DNA of 64,000 nt. Source: Nitrospira sp. (lineage in GTDB: Bacteria > Nitrospirota > Nitrospiria > Nitrospirales > Nitrospiraceae). The position numbers and the translations under genes are program-made. The stretch is from positions 20,235 to 84,234 of the forward strand of contig JAURZE010000012.1 in NCBI GenBank assembly GCA_030653545.1, written 5' to 3'. The notes under the pieces were generated by a model, which did not search any database, had not been told where the DNA came from, and saw only the letters and a list, made by a program, of their open reading frames with translations. Of this stretch, positions 1 through 8,906 are shown piece after piece. Within the stretch, counting starts at the first letter, position 1. Each line of letters opens with the position of its first letter.

Positions 1-241
1 AATGTTCGACCGCGAGGAAACCGGGAATCAACCTCAACACCTGGGCTGGGCGGCCCTGCGGCTGAAGGAGATATTCTTTGTCGGGAATAAATTGCTGGGA
101 GGAGGCTGCCACCGGCCGCTCACCGATCACCGAGACTTCGGGCACTTCCAATTCCGGCACATCCGGATCGTGAGCCGTGGCTCGTTCGATGCTACTCACC
201 GAAACACACATGACCATGACTGCGACTACAATACGCCTCAT
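1..241 (-). CDS. TonB-dependent receptor, N-terminal part (runs off left edge)
   Basis: The frame is open from an ATG at 241 to the window edge, giving 80 residues. It starts with a signal peptide (MRRIVVAVMVMCVSVSS). An acidic stretch containing VPELEVPEVSVIGERPV follows, then the beginning of a plug domain ending in LRLIPGFLAVEH. The order 'V-x-V-x-G-E-R' then 'P-G-F/V' is typical of TonB-dependent receptors. Such proteins are outer-membrane barrels that import metal chelates or other large nutrients using TonB energy. The gene lies 125 bp downstream of DUF3842 and nikR on the same strand, so a nickel-linked substrate is plausible but inferred. Barrel and substrate cannot be judged from this fragment. 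Confidence 0.8.
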   Translation of the reverse strand, partial: MRRIVVAVMVMCVSVSSIERATAHDPDVPELEVPEVSVIGERPVAASSQQFIPDKEYLLQPQGRPAQVLRLIPGFLAVEH

Positions 242-366
242 ATCCGCCACTCCCCGTTGCTCATGTGTGGACGGATGAGACGCCCACGGTGATCGAGCGA
301 CAGCCGACTCATCGACTGGCGTAGACCCTCGTGGCCTCGCAACACTAAACCGATTGAAGCACGTTG

Positions 367-792
367 TTACGCCTGGCAGGTCGGCGGCACTAAGGCGCGG
401 ACGCGCGCAAGAGATCGGGCAATCAGCATATCCAAGGTTCGATCTTCACTTCCCACGATCTCCACATGGGCTCGATTCAGCGGCAACAACACCTTCTTGG
501 CCTTTGCCGCAAGAATGGCCTTCACAATCTCGGGAGTGACTTCACCCAACATGGCACCGGGCAAGACCAAGTTCAACGATGCCACAATGACATCAACCGT
601 CGGAACCGTGTTCGTAATAGCCTGAGGTCCGGCGGCCATCTGGTCGGCCCCGGCGCGCCTCATCGCGTCGGCAGCTGCCACGTTCGTCCCCAACGCAACA
701 ATCTGGCAATCCGGCCCCAACGTCGCCCGCAGGCCTATTACCAATCGGCAACCCAGCCCCCCGCCACGCCCATCGATCACACAGACCCGCAC
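367..792 (-). CDS. DUF3842 family protein
   Basis: This 141-residue soluble protein resembles DUF3842. The N-terminus is a Rossmann-like strand and glycine loop (MRVCVIDGRGGGLG). The conserved LGTN segment follows at about residue 34, and then the 'AMLGEVTPE...KVLLPLNR' block at residues 80-105. No reaction is established for the family to my knowledge. The start lies 3 bp after the nikR stop, so the two genes are almost certainly cotranscribed. A role in nickel or other metal handling is therefore a contextual inference. The 125-bp gap before the downstream TonB-dependent receptor holds no other gene. Confidence 0.8.
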   Translation of the reverse strand: MRVCVIDGRGGGLGCRLVIGLRATLGPDCQIVALGTNVAAADAMRRAGADQMAAGPQAITNTVPTVDVIVASLNLVLPGAMLGEVTPEIVKAILAAKAKKVLLPLNRAHVEIVGSEDRTLDMLIARSLARVRALVPPTCQA

Positions 793-795
793 CGA

Positions 796-1212
796 TTAAT
801 CCAGGCCTTTTCCGGTAGTAGTCATCGTCAACTTGCCATGCTTCACGCCTTTCACGCTCACCAGCGCATCGGCGATCTTTCTGATCTCCGATCCTTTCCC
901 CTTCACGACCAGCACTTCCAGGCAATGGTCGTGGTCCAAATGAACGTGCATGCCGGACAGAATCTTTCCGTGATAGTCGTGCTGAATATCGGTGAGCTTG
1001 CTCGTCAGATCGCGCACATGATGATCGTACACGAAGGTGATCGTGCCGACCGTTTCCTTATTCTGATCCCATTCCTGCCCGACGAGATTATCACGGATCA
1101 AGTCGCGCAAGGCTTCCGAGCGGTTGGTATACTTCCGCCGCTCGATATGTTGATCGAAGGCATCGAGCAGATGATGATCGAGAGAGACGCCGAACCGAAC
1201 CAGTTTTTTCAT
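796..1212 (-). CDS. nikR: Nickel-responsive transcriptional regulator NikR
   Basis: The 138-residue protein has the NikR layout. An N-terminal ribbon-helix-helix DNA-binding domain (about residues 1-45, [16 protein letters not shown]) is joined to an ACT-like metal-binding and tetramerisation domain. The nickel ligands known in E. coli NikR (H76, H87, H89, C95) correspond to H78, H89, H91 and C97 here, within [12 protein letters not shown]. With nickel bound, NikR represses nickel-uptake genes. A perfect inverted repeat of NikR type lies just upstream, pointing to autoregulation. The first gene after it is DUF3842 and the next a TonB-dependent receptor, rather than nikABCDE. Confidence 0.95.
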   Translation of the reverse strand: MKKLVRFGVSLDHHLLDAFDQHIERRKYTNRSEALRDLIRDNLVGQEWDQNKETVGTITFVYDHHVRDLTSKLTDIQHDYHGKILSGMHVHLDHDHCLEVLVVKGKGSEIRKIADALVSVKGVKHGKLTMTTTGKGLD

Positions 1213-1220
1213 GCTTCTCC

Positions 1221-1249
1221 AGTGCTACGATTTCGAAGAACGTAGCACT
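1221..1249. promoter_or_regulatory. Predicted NikR operator (perfect inverted repeat)
   Basis: AGTGCTACG at 1221-1229 and CGTAGCACT at 1241-1249 form a perfect 9-bp inverted repeat. Its core is GTGCTAC-N13-GTAGCAC. From memory this matches the non-enterobacterial NikR consensus GTGTTAC-N13/14-GTAACAC described by comparative genomics. The site begins 8 bp upstream of the nikR start codon and overlaps the predicted -10 box, as expected for autorepression. Confidence 0.75.
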
Positions 1250-1268
1250 GACGGAACGCACGCGTCAA
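1239..1268 (-). promoter_or_regulatory. Predicted sigma70-type promoter of nikR operon
   Basis: On the minus strand TTGACG (1268-1263) is followed after 18 bp by TACGTT (1244-1239). The -10 box falls inside the right half of the NikR inverted repeat, so bound NikR would block polymerase. The -10 match is modest. The spacing and the -35 box are good. Confidence 0.45.
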
Positions 1269-1314
1269 GACAGGGAAGGGCCCGTGATCGGCCTGCTCGG
1301 CAATGGCGGGAGAA

Positions 1315-2727
1315 CTACTCGCCCTGGATGGGGATGTACAACGCATTGCCCTGCCGGTTGACGAGCAGGAGCGCGAGATCGCTGGGCTTGAGAGGGTCGG
1401 CAAGGCGCTGGAAGGTCGCAAAGTTGTGGATGGCCTGCCGGTTGAGTTCGAGCACCACGTCGCCCGGTTGCAGGCCTGAGGACTCCGCGAGACTGCCTTC
1501 TTCGATATCCGTCACCACCACACCGCTGTTGACGGCCAGATCCATCTGACGAGCCAGTGGCGGGGTCACGTCGTCGAAGACCACGCCCGTCAGCGGGTGC
1601 GCCGTTGAAGCAGCGGCGGATGGGTTCTGAGCTTTCTTTGCCCGTTCACGCGGAGCTTCCTGGACCGTCAACTCCGCCTGATAGGCCTTGCCGTCGCGAA
1701 TGAGGTCCAGGCGATGCTTGCTGCCGATCGGCGATTGCGCCACGAGGTTGCGCAGCTGCCCGCTATCCATCACGTCACGGCCGTCGAACCGCACCACCAC
1801 ATCCCCGCGCTTGAGCCCGGCTCGCTCTGCCGATCCCTTGGCTTGCAGATCGGTTACGATCGCGCCTTTGACGTCCGGCAGACGAAAGATTTTCCCCAGA
1901 GACGGGCTCACATCCTGAGTCGAGGCGCCGAGAAATCCCCGGACGACCCGGCCGGTCTTGATCAAACTCTGCATGGCGGCCCGCGCCATGTTGCTCGGAA
2001 TCGCAAAGCCGACACCGACGCTGCCGCCCGTCGGGCTCGCAATCGCCGTATTGATTCCGACAAGCTCGCCGTTGACGTTCACGAGAGCGCCGCCGGAATT
2101 TCCTGGATTGATCGGTGCATCGGTCTGAATGAAATCCTCGAAATCAGCCACGCCCACATCCGCTCGTCCCACCGCACTGACGATCCCGAATGTCACCGTC
2201 CGGCTCAGCCCGAGCGGATTCCCGATGGCCAACACAAACTCTCCCACGGCCAGCGTGCTGGAATCCGCCCAGGGCACGGTCGGAAGATTCGTCGCATTGA
2301 TCTTCACCACAGCCACATCTGTCTTCGGATCGGTCGCCACCACTTTCCCTTTGTACTGCCGCCGGTCGGCCAGAATCACTTCTACATCTACTGCGTCAGC
2401 GACGACATGGTTGTTCGTAATGATGTACCCGTCCGGCGAAACGATCACGCCGGACCCCTGCCCGTACTGGCGCCGCGCCGGCGGCTCCTTAAATAGACCG
2501 AACGGAAGCGTCTCGTCGCTGAACGCCTGATCGCGCACCATCACCGTGGAGGCGATACTCACGACGGCAGGAATGACTTTGATGGCTGTTGCCTTCACCT
2601 GATTTTGCAGGTCGTGCCCGTTGGCGACAGGCACCAGATGCGTCGCAGCTGGGCTGGGTCCGGCTACCATAAGGTTTCCCAGGCAGAAACTCAGAGCCCA
2701 TGTCGCGATAAGAGTCGTTCGATTCAT
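1315..2727 (-). CDS. Periplasmic serine protease, HtrA/DegP (Do) family
   Basis: The 470-residue protein begins with a signal peptide (cleavage near ATH at residue 30). A trypsin-like domain with the catalytic triad H107 (TNNHVV), D137 (TDVAVV) and S211 (GNSGGAL) follows. Two PDZ domains cover about residues 255-345 and 375-470. This is the usual architecture of DegP/DegQ/MucD envelope quality-control proteases, which degrade or refold damaged periplasmic proteins. It lies 81 bp downstream of the copper ATPase gene on the same strand, so it may be cotranscribed with copA and dsbA as part of a metal or envelope stress response. That link is an inference. Confidence 0.93.
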   Translation of the reverse strand: MNRTTLIATWALSFCLGNLMVAGPSPAATHLVPVANGHDLQNQVKATAIKVIPAVVSIASTVMVRDQAFSDETLPFGLFKEPPARRQYGQGSGVIVSPDGYIITNNHVVADAVDVEVILADRRQYKGKVVATDPKTDVAVVKINATNLPTVPWADSSTLAVGEFVLAIGNPLGLSRTVTFGIVSAVGRADVGVADFEDFIQTDAPINPGNSGGALVNVNGELVGINTAIASPTGGSVGVGFAIPSNMARAAMQSLIKTGRVVRGFLGASTQDVSPSLGKIFRLPDVKGAIVTDLQAKGSAERAGLKRGDVVVRFDGRDVMDSGQLRNLVAQSPIGSKHRLDLIRDGKAYQAELTVQEAPRERAKKAQNPSAAASTAHPLTGVVFDDVTPPLARQMDLAVNSGVVVTDIEEGSLAESSGLQPGDVVLELNRQAIHNFATFQRLADPLKPSDLALLLVNRQGNALYIPIQGE

Positions 2728-2808
2728 AGCCGTGTTGCGAGAATACCAGTTGTCTTGGAATCAGTGAAATGCCGTGGCCAGCGTACCATGCAGGGATAAC
2801 GAGCGCAC

Positions 2809-5355
2809 TTATAATTCGATATGCCGCAGCCGGAGCGCGTTCGAAATGACTGACACCGAACTGAACGTCATTGCGGCGCTGGCGATCATCGGACTCAGCA
2901 ACAACCCGGTGAACGGATACAGCACACCGGCGGCAATCGGCACCCCCAGCAGATTGTAGGCAAAGGCAAAAAAGAGATTCTGCCGGATGTTTCGCATCGT
3001 CGCCACACTTAAATGGCGCGCCCGCACGAGCGCCTGCAAATCGCCTTTCAGCAAGGTCATGCCGGCATTTTCCACCGCAATGTCGGCACCCGTACCCATG
3101 GCAATGCCGACATCGGCCAGCGCCAAGGCCGGCGCGTCGTTCACTCCGTCTCCCGCCATCGCCACGATCCGACCGCCGGCTTTGAGTTCACGGACGATGC
3201 GCCCTTTCTGTTCCGGCAACACCCCGGCCCTGACCTCATCGATCCCAAGTTCCTTGGCGACGGCATCCGCCGTGCGCTGATGGTCCCCGGTCACCATAAC
3301 CAGGCGAAGGCCATCGGCTTTCAATTGCCTGACGGCGCCCGCCGAGGAAGCCTTAATCGGATCGGCCACTCCTAACAAACCGGCCACCTTCCCGTTCACT
3401 GCCACAAACATGACCGTCTGCCCCCGCTCACGAAACGCGGCCGCCTCCTCCTCCAGCACCTCCAAAGTACGCCCCACCACACCGCCGCTGTCGCTCAAGA
3501 AGACCGCCGTTCCGATTGCCACCGACTGGCCGTCAATGGTACCGGTCACGCCTTTTCCGGTCACGGCCAAGAACTCTTTCACCGGAGCCAACGTGAGGCC
3601 GCGTGCCCGCGCACCGGATACAATGGCCTCGGCCAGCGGATGTTCGCTGCCCTGTTCGAGACTGGCCGCAAACCGCAACACATCCTGATCGCTATAGGGC
3701 GGCACAAACCGGACGGAGGCCAGCACCGGCTTTCCTTCGGTCAGTGTGCCGGTCTTGTCGAAGACGATCGTGTCCACCTTGCCGAGCACTTCCAGCGCTT
3801 CGGCTTTCCGCACCAGCACACCGGCCGTCGCCCCGCGGCCCGTCCCCACCATAATAGACATCGGTGTCGCCAGGCCCAATGCGCAGGGACACGCGATGAT
3901 GAGCACCGCCACCGCATTGACCAGCGCGTAGGCCAGCTTCGGTTCCGGGCCAAACCAGATCCAGGCACCCGCCGTGATGACCGCGGCTGCCACAACCAGC
4001 GGAACAAAGTAGCCTGCCGCCGTATCGGCCACCCGTTGTATCGGCGCCCTGCTCCGTTGCGCGTCGCTGACCATCTGGACAATACGGGCAAGCAGCGTGT
4101 CTCGGCCAACCTTCTGCGCCTGCATCAGGAGACTGCCGGTACCGTTCATCGTGCCCCCGGTCACCATCGTGCCGACCGTCTTCTCCACCGGCATCGATTC
4201 ACCGGTAATCATCGACTCATCGACGGCCGAACCTCCATCGACCACGATACCGTCGACCGGGATGCGCTCACCCGGCCGCACCCGCAGCCGGCTGCCGACC
4301 TGCACCTGGTCGAGCGGCACATCCAGCTCCCGGCCGTCCCGTACAACCCGCGCTGTTGTCGGAGCCAATCGCAACAGCCCCTTGATGGCGGACGAGGTCT
4401 GGCTTCGCGCACGAAGCTCCAGGATCTGACCGAGCAGGACCAGCACCGTGATCATTGCGGCCGCTTCAAAATACACCGCCACGCCGCCGCCATGCTGATG
4501 GAAGGAGGCCGGCAGCCACTCGGGGATGACCGTACCGACGGTGCTGAATCCATAGGCGGCGCCGGTGCCGATGGCGATCAAAGTAAACATGTTCGGAGCC
4601 CGATTGACGATCGAGGCCCACCCTCGTTGGAAAAACGGAAACCCGCCCCAGAGCACGACCGGCGTCGCCAGCAGCCACTGCACCCAATTCAATCGTGCGC
4701 CGCCCAGCCACTGATGCAGCGGTTGCCCCGGAATCATGTCCGACATCGCCAGGATCATCACCACAACGGCGGGCCCGAGACTCCACCAGAATCGCCGGCT
4801 CATGTCGTCGAGTTCCGGATTCGGCCCCTCTTCCATCGTCACGATCTTCGGCTCCAGCGCCATCCCGCAAATACGGCAGGCGCCGGGCTTCGTCTCAAGG
4901 ATCTCGGGATCCATCGGACAGATGTACTCGACCGCCGCTCCGGCTGGAACGGCAACCTCGCGGGCCGGACGCTGATCCGGCGGCAACAGGTAATAATCGG
5001 GATCGTTCTTGAATTTGGTCAGGCAACTCGTCGCACAGAAATAATAGGTCTTCCCGGCGTACCCGTACGAACCGGCCGCCGTCGCTGGCTGCACCGTCAT
5101 GCCGCAGACCGGATCGAGGACACCGGCGGCGGCAGGCGCCGCCGGCATCATCATCGGGAGAGGCTTGCGTGCAGTGGGAGAAATGGCAATCGTGACAGGA
5201 GGGGCTTGCGCCTTCTTCAGGGCCTTCTCTGGATCGGCTCTGAACCGGTCGAGACAGGAGGTCGCGCAAAAGTAGTAGATCTGGCCCTCGTACTCAAATC
5301 GCCCGGCCGCCGTGGCGGGATCGACCGTCATCCCGCAGATTGGATCAATCGCCAT
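2809..5355 (-). CDS. copA: Cu+-exporting P1B-type ATPase with two YHS domains
   Basis: The 848-residue protein has an unusual N-terminus. It carries two YHS metal-binding domains (residues 1-45 and 80-122, each DPxCGM...YYFCATSCL) and one heavy-metal-binding motif (residues 146-168, CPMDPE...CGMALEP), in place of the usual HMA domains. The P-type core follows: TGES at 384-387, the metal-site CPC at 489-491 ([12 protein letters not shown]), the phosphorylated D533 in DKTGT, and SEHPLAEA in the N domain. The C-terminal [13 protein letters not shown] matches the MSS-type helix of Cu+ pumps, so cytoplasmic Cu+ is the likely substrate. The second half of the heavy-metal motif is GACRICGM, with Arg where Pro is usual. 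Confidence 0.93.
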   Translation of the reverse strand: MAIDPICGMTVDPATAAGRFEYEGQIYYFCATSCLDRFRADPEKALKKAQAPPVTIAISPTARKPLPMMMPAAPAAAGVLDPVCGMTVQPATAAGSYGYAGKTYYFCATSCLTKFKNDPDYYLLPPDQRPAREVAVPAGAAVEYICPMDPEILETKPGACRICGMALEPKIVTMEEGPNPELDDMSRRFWWSLGPAVVVMILAMSDMIPGQPLHQWLGGARLNWVQWLLATPVVLWGGFPFFQRGWASIVNRAPNMFTLIAIGTGAAYGFSTVGTVIPEWLPASFHQHGGGVAVYFEAAAMITVLVLLGQILELRARSQTSSAIKGLLRLAPTTARVVRDGRELDVPLDQVQVGSRLRVRPGERIPVDGIVVDGGSAVDESMITGESMPVEKTVGTMVTGGTMNGTGSLLMQAQKVGRDTLLARIVQMVSDAQRSRAPIQRVADTAAGYFVPLVVAAAVITAGAWIWFGPEPKLAYALVNAVAVLIIACPCALGLATPMSIMVGTGRGATAGVLVRKAEALEVLGKVDTIVFDKTGTLTEGKPVLASVRFVPPYSDQDVLRFAASLEQGSEHPLAEAIVSGARARGLTLAPVKEFLAVTGKGVTGTIDGQSVAIGTAVFLSDSGGVVGRTLEVLEEEAAAFRERGQTVMFVAVNGKVAGLLGVADPIKASSAGAVRQLKADGLRLVMVTGDHQRTADAVAKELGIDEVRAGVLPEQKGRIVRELKAGGRIVAMAGDGVNDAPALALADVGIAMGTGADIAVENAGMTLLKGDLQALVRARHLSVATMRNIRQNLFFAFAYNLLGVPIAAGVLYPFTGLLLSPMIASAAMTFSSVSVISNALRLRHIEL

Positions 5356-5445
5356 CTTCCCTCGAAAAGTGCTGAGCCCGAAGTGCTGAGCGCTAGGTTT
5401 TCAGGCTCTCCCGACCGCAACACTCAGAACTCAAGCCTGGCAAGA

Positions 5446-6096
5446 TCACTTCTTTTTGTCTGCATCCAGGATGCTGTGGATCACCAGTTTCAGATTGTCC
5501 GGATCGATCTGCTCGACTTTGATATTGCCGTCGATCAGCACCGTCGGCGTCTGCTGCACCTTGATACGCTCGCCCCATTTCTTGCTCTCTTCCAACGCCT
5601 TGGCCGGCTTGCCGCTGGCCATGCCCTCCTCAAATGCCTTGGGGTCGAGTCCGACTTCCTTGATCAGGACTTCGCGCAACGAACGATCCAGCACGCCGGT
5701 CACTTTTTCCGTATGAATCGTCCGGAAAAGAACCTTCTTCATCTCGTCCCCTTTGCCCATGGTCCTGGCCTGCTCATACATATCGAACGGCGTCGGCAAT
5801 TTGCCCTGGAAGACGGGGAAACCCACCATCGTGACTTCGATCTTATCGCCGAACTCTTTCTTGAGAATCGCCACCCCCTCGCCGTCAAACCGATGGCAGT
5901 GGGGACAATAGAAATCGGCAAACTCGATCAGCTTGACCTTCCCCGGTTGATGCGTGGACTTTTCGTCCTTGAGGACTTCGAACTTCCCCTTCAACTCAGG
6001 CGTCGCGGCGGAAACTCCCACTGAAGTTCCCAGCGCCAGAATGGCACCCACGGCCACGAGAGCGCCACGCCATCCCCACTTGCTGCTGTGCGTCAT
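5446..6096 (-). CDS. DsbA-family thiol:disulfide protein
   Basis: A signal or anchor segment (WRGALVAVGAILALGTSVGVS) precedes a thioredoxin fold with a CPHC active site (FADFYCPHCHRF). A long helical insertion and the cis-Pro loop (QQTPTVLIDG) follow, as in DsbA/DsbG-like proteins. It should oxidise or isomerise cysteines in the periplasm. I chose the ATG at 6096 over one ten codons upstream because AAAGGAG sits 7 nt before it. The gene is 90 bp upstream of the copper ATPase, whose YHS domains and periplasmic partners are cysteine-rich. The mature protein is about 190 residues, normal for the family. Confidence 0.88.
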   Translation of the reverse strand: MTHSSKWGWRGALVAVGAILALGTSVGVSAATPELKGKFEVLKDEKSTHQPGKVKLIEFADFYCPHCHRFDGEGVAILKKEFGDKIEVTMVGFPVFQGKLPTPFDMYEQARTMGKGDEMKKVLFRTIHTEKVTGVLDRSLREVLIKEVGLDPKAFEEGMASGKPAKALEESKKWGERIKVQQTPTVLIDGNIKVEQIDPDNLKLVIHSILDADKKK

Positions 6097-6130
6097 GTCC
6101 TGCTCCTTTCGAGATTGTCCAACCATGCGT

Positions 6131-6140
6131 CCTATTATAA
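6131..6140 (-). promoter_or_regulatory. Consensus -10 box for dsbA-copA direction
   Basis: On the minus strand this segment contains TATAAT, about 35 bp upstream of the dsbA-like start at 6096. No good -35 box was found, so only the -10 hexamer supports it. Confidence 0.35.
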
Positions 6141-6167
6141 CGAATACCTGCCGAACCTGCCCTCTGT

Positions 6168-6173
6168 TATACT
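6168..6173 (+). promoter_or_regulatory. -10 box placed for a leaderless slp transcript
   Basis: TATACT ends 6 nt before the ATG at 6180. If it is the -10 box, transcription would begin at or next to the A of the start codon. No Shine-Dalgarno sequence precedes this ATG, which fits a leaderless mRNA. The -35 region is weak. Confidence 0.4.
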
Positions 6174-6179
6174 GCGCCT

Positions 6180-6716
6180 ATGCAGAGACGTCAGATCTTC
6201 TTACTCAGCGCAATCCTCCTCGCCACCGCCGGCTGTGCCACGAGCCAAGAATCCTTCGACGGCACCCAGCCTCCACAGATCGCTTTTGCACAGGTCAAAG
6301 CGGCGCCCGATTCCTATAAAGGACAGACCGTCACCTGGGGGGGCCAAATCTTGAGTGCCCGGCGCCTGAAGGAGGGAACCCGCATCGAGGTACTGCAGCT
6401 CCCGCTCAACTCCTCGCTCCAACCAACCCTGGAGCTGAATACGTCGCAAGGTCGCTTTGTCGCGCTGCAACGGGAATTCCTCGATCCGGCGACCATTCCA
6501 GCCGGAACGTTTGTCACGGTCTCTGGAGAAGTGGCTGGTTCAATCACCCTGCCCTTGGACGAGACGGAATATGCCTATCCGATTGTCGAACTCAAGACGA
6601 TGAAAGTCTGGGTAAGGGTGGAAGATCAACCAATCCGCATCCGTCCGCACATCGGACCGGGGCCTTACTGGGGCCCCTATTGGTCTCCCTACTGGAGGCC
6701 CTGGCCCTATTGGTGA
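6180..6716 (+). CDS. slp: Slp-family outer membrane lipoprotein
   Basis: The 178-residue protein has a lipoprotein signal ending in a lipobox-like LLATAGC (Cys19). A domain resembling the Slp/YeaY family of starvation-inducible outer-membrane lipoproteins follows (FAQVKAAPDSYKGQTVTWGG, then VTVSGEVAGS). The C-terminus is a low-complexity aromatic tail with repeated PYW units. Slp proteins are anchored in the outer membrane and their role is poorly defined. It is the only plus-strand gene in the first 36 kb. It diverges from the dsbA-like gene and converges on the TPR gene, with a bidirectional hairpin between. Confidence 0.85.
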   Translation: MQRRQIFLLSAILLATAGCATSQESFDGTQPPQIAFAQVKAAPDSYKGQTVTWGGQILSARRLKEGTRIEVLQLPLNSSLQPTLELNTSQGRFVALQREFLDPATIPAGTFVTVSGEVAGSITLPLDETEYAYPIVELKTMKVWVRVEDQPIRIRPHIGPGPYWGPYWSPYWRPWPYW

Positions 6717-6755
6717 GCAAGACGGGCTGGAAGGGCGGTCTTTCTGGTTGAGGAA

Positions 6756-6800
6756 GTCTCTCTGGTCTCTCTGGTCTCGGACCAAATAGACCAGAGAGAC
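6756..6800. terminator. Bidirectional hairpin between slp and TPR gene
   Basis: GTCTCTCTGGTCT (6756-6768) and AGACCAGAGAGAC (6788-6800) are perfectly complementary over 13 bp. The loop holds a second small palindrome (GGTCTCGGACC). It lies between two convergent genes, where a shared terminator is expected. There is no clear T-run on either side. Confidence 0.6.
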
Positions 6801-6856
6801 TAAACAGACGAGACAAACCGCATAACCTGTCCCGCATTTCTCGCCCGTCGCACTGA

Positions 6857-7924
6857 TTACCGGAACGTCGACCCGACAATCCGCTCCACTCGATCATCCC
6901 GACCTCCGAGCTCCCGATACTTGCGATACTGCGCGAGCGCGCGGGGCATGTCTTTCCGGTGCAACTCATAGAAGACGCCGAGATTGTAGTGCGCTTCGGC
7001 ATACTCCGGCTTCAGCGCCACCGCCGAGGTATACTCGCGTTCCGCCTCGTCAAGCATGCCCATGCTCGTGTAGACCACACCCAAATTCAAATGGGCTTCC
7101 GCATAGCCCGGCTGATACCGGAGCACTTCAAGGAATTCCCGTTCGGCCTCGGCAGACTTGCCCTGGCTGCGATAGATGAATCCCAAATTGTAGTGTGCAT
7201 CGACCAGGTCCGGTTTTGCTGCGACCGCCTGCTTATAGGCATACGCCGCTTCCACCAGATCGTTGCGTTTCTCCGCCATCCGACCGGTCAGATACCAGGC
7301 ATCGGCATGTTTGGGATGGGCCTTCGTCAAGCGGGCCAGCGTTTCTGCAGCCACCTTCGTCTCGCCGGCGTGATCCTGAAGTGTCGCCAGAGAGAACAAT
7401 GCTTCCGGATGGTTTGGCTGAATCGACAACAGCCCCTGATAGGTCTTGATCGCAGCAGGTACATCACGCTGCGACTCATAGAGCTTGCCCAGATCCAGAT
7501 ACGACTCCGCATGCTTCGGATCGGCTTCGATCGCTTTCATGAGCGCCTGTTGCGCCTCGGCCGACTTGCCCTGCGCGGCGTAGACTTCGGCGAGATCATT
7601 GAGCGCCTCGGCGAAGGCCGGCTTCGCTTTGAGCGCGCGCACAAACTCCTCCGCCGCTTCGGCCGGCTTCCGGCCTTTCAGTAAGACGAGTCCGTGGAGA
7701 TGCAGCGCCTGAGGCGACCCGGGATTGAGATGCAGCGCTTTCTGCACCGCCTCATCGGCGGCTTTCAGATCGCCGCGAGCCAGCGCGGCGCGCGTCAGAT
7801 CCAGCTCATGCTGAAGCGATTCCTGAAGACCAGCGGCAGAGACAGAAGGGAAGAGGAAGAGAAGAAGGAAACCACAACAGAAACCAAGGACGGTCGCAAC
7901 CTGAGTTCGGCGGTCTGAAATCAA
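6857..7924 (-). CDS. Secreted tetratricopeptide-repeat protein
   Basis: After a hydrophobic signal (VATVLGFCCGFLLLFLFPSVSA) the protein is built almost wholly of about nine 34-residue TPR units (for example PDLVDAHYNLGFIYRSQGKS and PEYAEAHYNLGVFYELHRKD). TPRs form helical scaffolds for protein-protein contacts, so the protein is probably a periplasmic or membrane-attached assembly factor. I chose the TTG at 7924 because the purine run AGGGGGGG lies just upstream and the signal peptide begins directly after it. The open frame extends 31 codons further but has no better start. No partner can be named from context. Confidence 0.8.
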   Translation of the reverse strand: MISDRRTQVATVLGFCCGFLLLFLFPSVSAAGLQESLQHELDLTRAALARGDLKAADEAVQKALHLNPGSPQALHLHGLVLLKGRKPAEAAEEFVRALKAKPAFAEALNDLAEVYAAQGKSAEAQQALMKAIEADPKHAESYLDLGKLYESQRDVPAAIKTYQGLLSIQPNHPEALFSLATLQDHAGETKVAAETLARLTKAHPKHADAWYLTGRMAEKRNDLVEAAYAYKQAVAAKPDLVDAHYNLGFIYRSQGKSAEAEREFLEVLRYQPGYAEAHLNLGVVYTSMGMLDEAEREYTSAVALKPEYAEAHYNLGVFYELHRKDMPRALAQYRKYRELGGRDDRVERIVGSTFR

Positions 7925-8018
7925 GGCGTCCCCCCCTTCAACACAAACAACTCTCGGCGGACTATAAACGGGGCGAAGGAGGGAAATCAACGTGCTGCGG
8001 CACAACCAGCAAGGCATG

Positions 8019-8047
8019 GGGAGCGACGCCGAATCAGCGTCGCTCCC
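8019..8047. terminator. Strong hairpin after the cupredoxin-like gene
   Basis: GGGAGCGACGC (8019-8029) pairs perfectly with GCGTCGCTCCC (8037-8047) across a 7-nt loop, 15 bp past the stop of the 8063-8539 gene. No T-run follows on the minus strand. Confidence 0.55.
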
Positions 8048-8062
8048 GCATCGAAGATTAGA

Positions 8063-8539
8063 CTACTTCAACAACATCAGCTTCCCGCCGGCATCTTTGG
8101 GATTGAGCTGATCCCGATACACAAACGTGCTGCCGGCCGCGTACAACAGATCGCTCGTCGGAATACCGATATACTTCGTCTCTCCCGGCTTGAGCACGAT
8201 CTTCACATTCAACACGGTCGGCGCCGATTGATTCTCCGCCGCCGTCATATGAAACCCGCGCTCGACGGCGGACTTGTTGGTCACCCGCACCAAGACCGGA
8301 GTCCCCGGCCGGTTCTTCAAGTCCAGCACCGACGTCGGCGGATACAGAATCTTCAGCGCCCCGACCTCGGTCGCATAGATATCCAGATCGACCGGCAACT
8401 CCTTGAACGACTGGCCGACCACCGACCCGGTCTCCAGATCGCCGACTTCCACACCACCGGACTGCAACGCCCAGGCCCCGGAAACCATCATCAACACCGC
8501 GGCACAACTGACAAGGCCCACACCTAACTTCCGTACCAT
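8063..8539 (-). CDS. Secreted protein, possibly cupredoxin-like fold
   Basis: This 158-residue protein has a clear signal peptide ending at AWA. The rest looks like an all-beta domain of about 130 residues (VLVRVTNKSAVERGFHMTAA, then VLKPGETKYIGIPTSDLL). Phrases such as 'VRVTNKS...GFHM' and 'VLKPGETK' recall cupredoxin-like domains. I see no complete His-Cys-His-Met copper site, so metal binding is doubtful. The ATG at 8539 was chosen because AGGAGG ends 6 nt before it. I do not recognise a named family. It precedes the TPR gene on the same strand with a strong hairpin between, suggesting separate transcripts. Confidence 0.65.
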   Translation of the reverse strand: MVRKLGVGLVSCAAVLMMVSGAWALQSGGVEVGDLETGSVVGQSFKELPVDLDIYATEVGALKILYPPTSVLDLKNRPGTPVLVRVTNKSAVERGFHMTAAENQSAPTVLNVKIVLKPGETKYIGIPTSDLLYAAGSTFVYRDQLNPKDAGGKLMLLK

Positions 8540-8567
8540 ACGCAACCTCCTCCTGAGTTAAAAACGA

Positions 8568-8906
8568 TTAGGACGTACGAGGCTCTTCGAACCCGTGACA
8601 GGGAGGCAACCCCGCCTCTTCCAGCACTTGCCTCCCGATGACATGATTGCCGACCAGCAGAAACAGAATCTTCAATCGTTTGGTATTCTCAAGGAACCGC
8701 CCGCTCGCGAACGCGGTCACTTCCCGCGACCCGTCAACCTGCGATCGGTCCTCTTCAATGGTCACTGAATAGTAGTCGAAGCCCTCGAAAGCATGATTGA
8801 ACGTGTGCTCGCGAAGCAGTTGCTCCAGCGACTGGTCCGGAGCGGCAGCGGACAGCCCGGGGGACAGGAACAGGCAGGTGAGCATCGTGGCAAGCCAAAG
8901 ACGCAC
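8568..8906 (-). CDS. Small secreted protein of unknown function
   Basis: This 112-residue protein begins with a GTG start preceded by CGGAG. The signal peptide ends near LSAAA. The mature part is about 90 residues and has one cysteine near the end (GLPPCHGFEEPRTS). It contains a beta-rich middle (FDYYSVTIEEDRSQ, EVTAFASGRF). No family was recognised. It lies 28 bp upstream of the cupredoxin-like gene, so the two are probably cotranscribed. A short palindrome, GGCTAC-T-GTAGCC at 8926-8938, sits just upstream of its start and could be an operator. Confidence 0.6.
   Translation of the reverse strand: MRLWLATMLTCLFLSPGLSAAAPDQSLEQLLREHTFNHAFEGFDYYSVTIEEDRSQVDGSREVTAFASGRFLENTKRLKILFLLVGNHVIGRQVLEEAGLPPCHGFEEPRTS

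Noticed and set aside
3640..6024. A 794-codon open frame on the plus strand opposite the copper ATPase and dsbA-like genes
   Set aside because: It is antisense to two clearly conserved genes and its product is rich in His, Arg and Gln without any domain. Long antisense frames are expected in GC-rich coding DNA.
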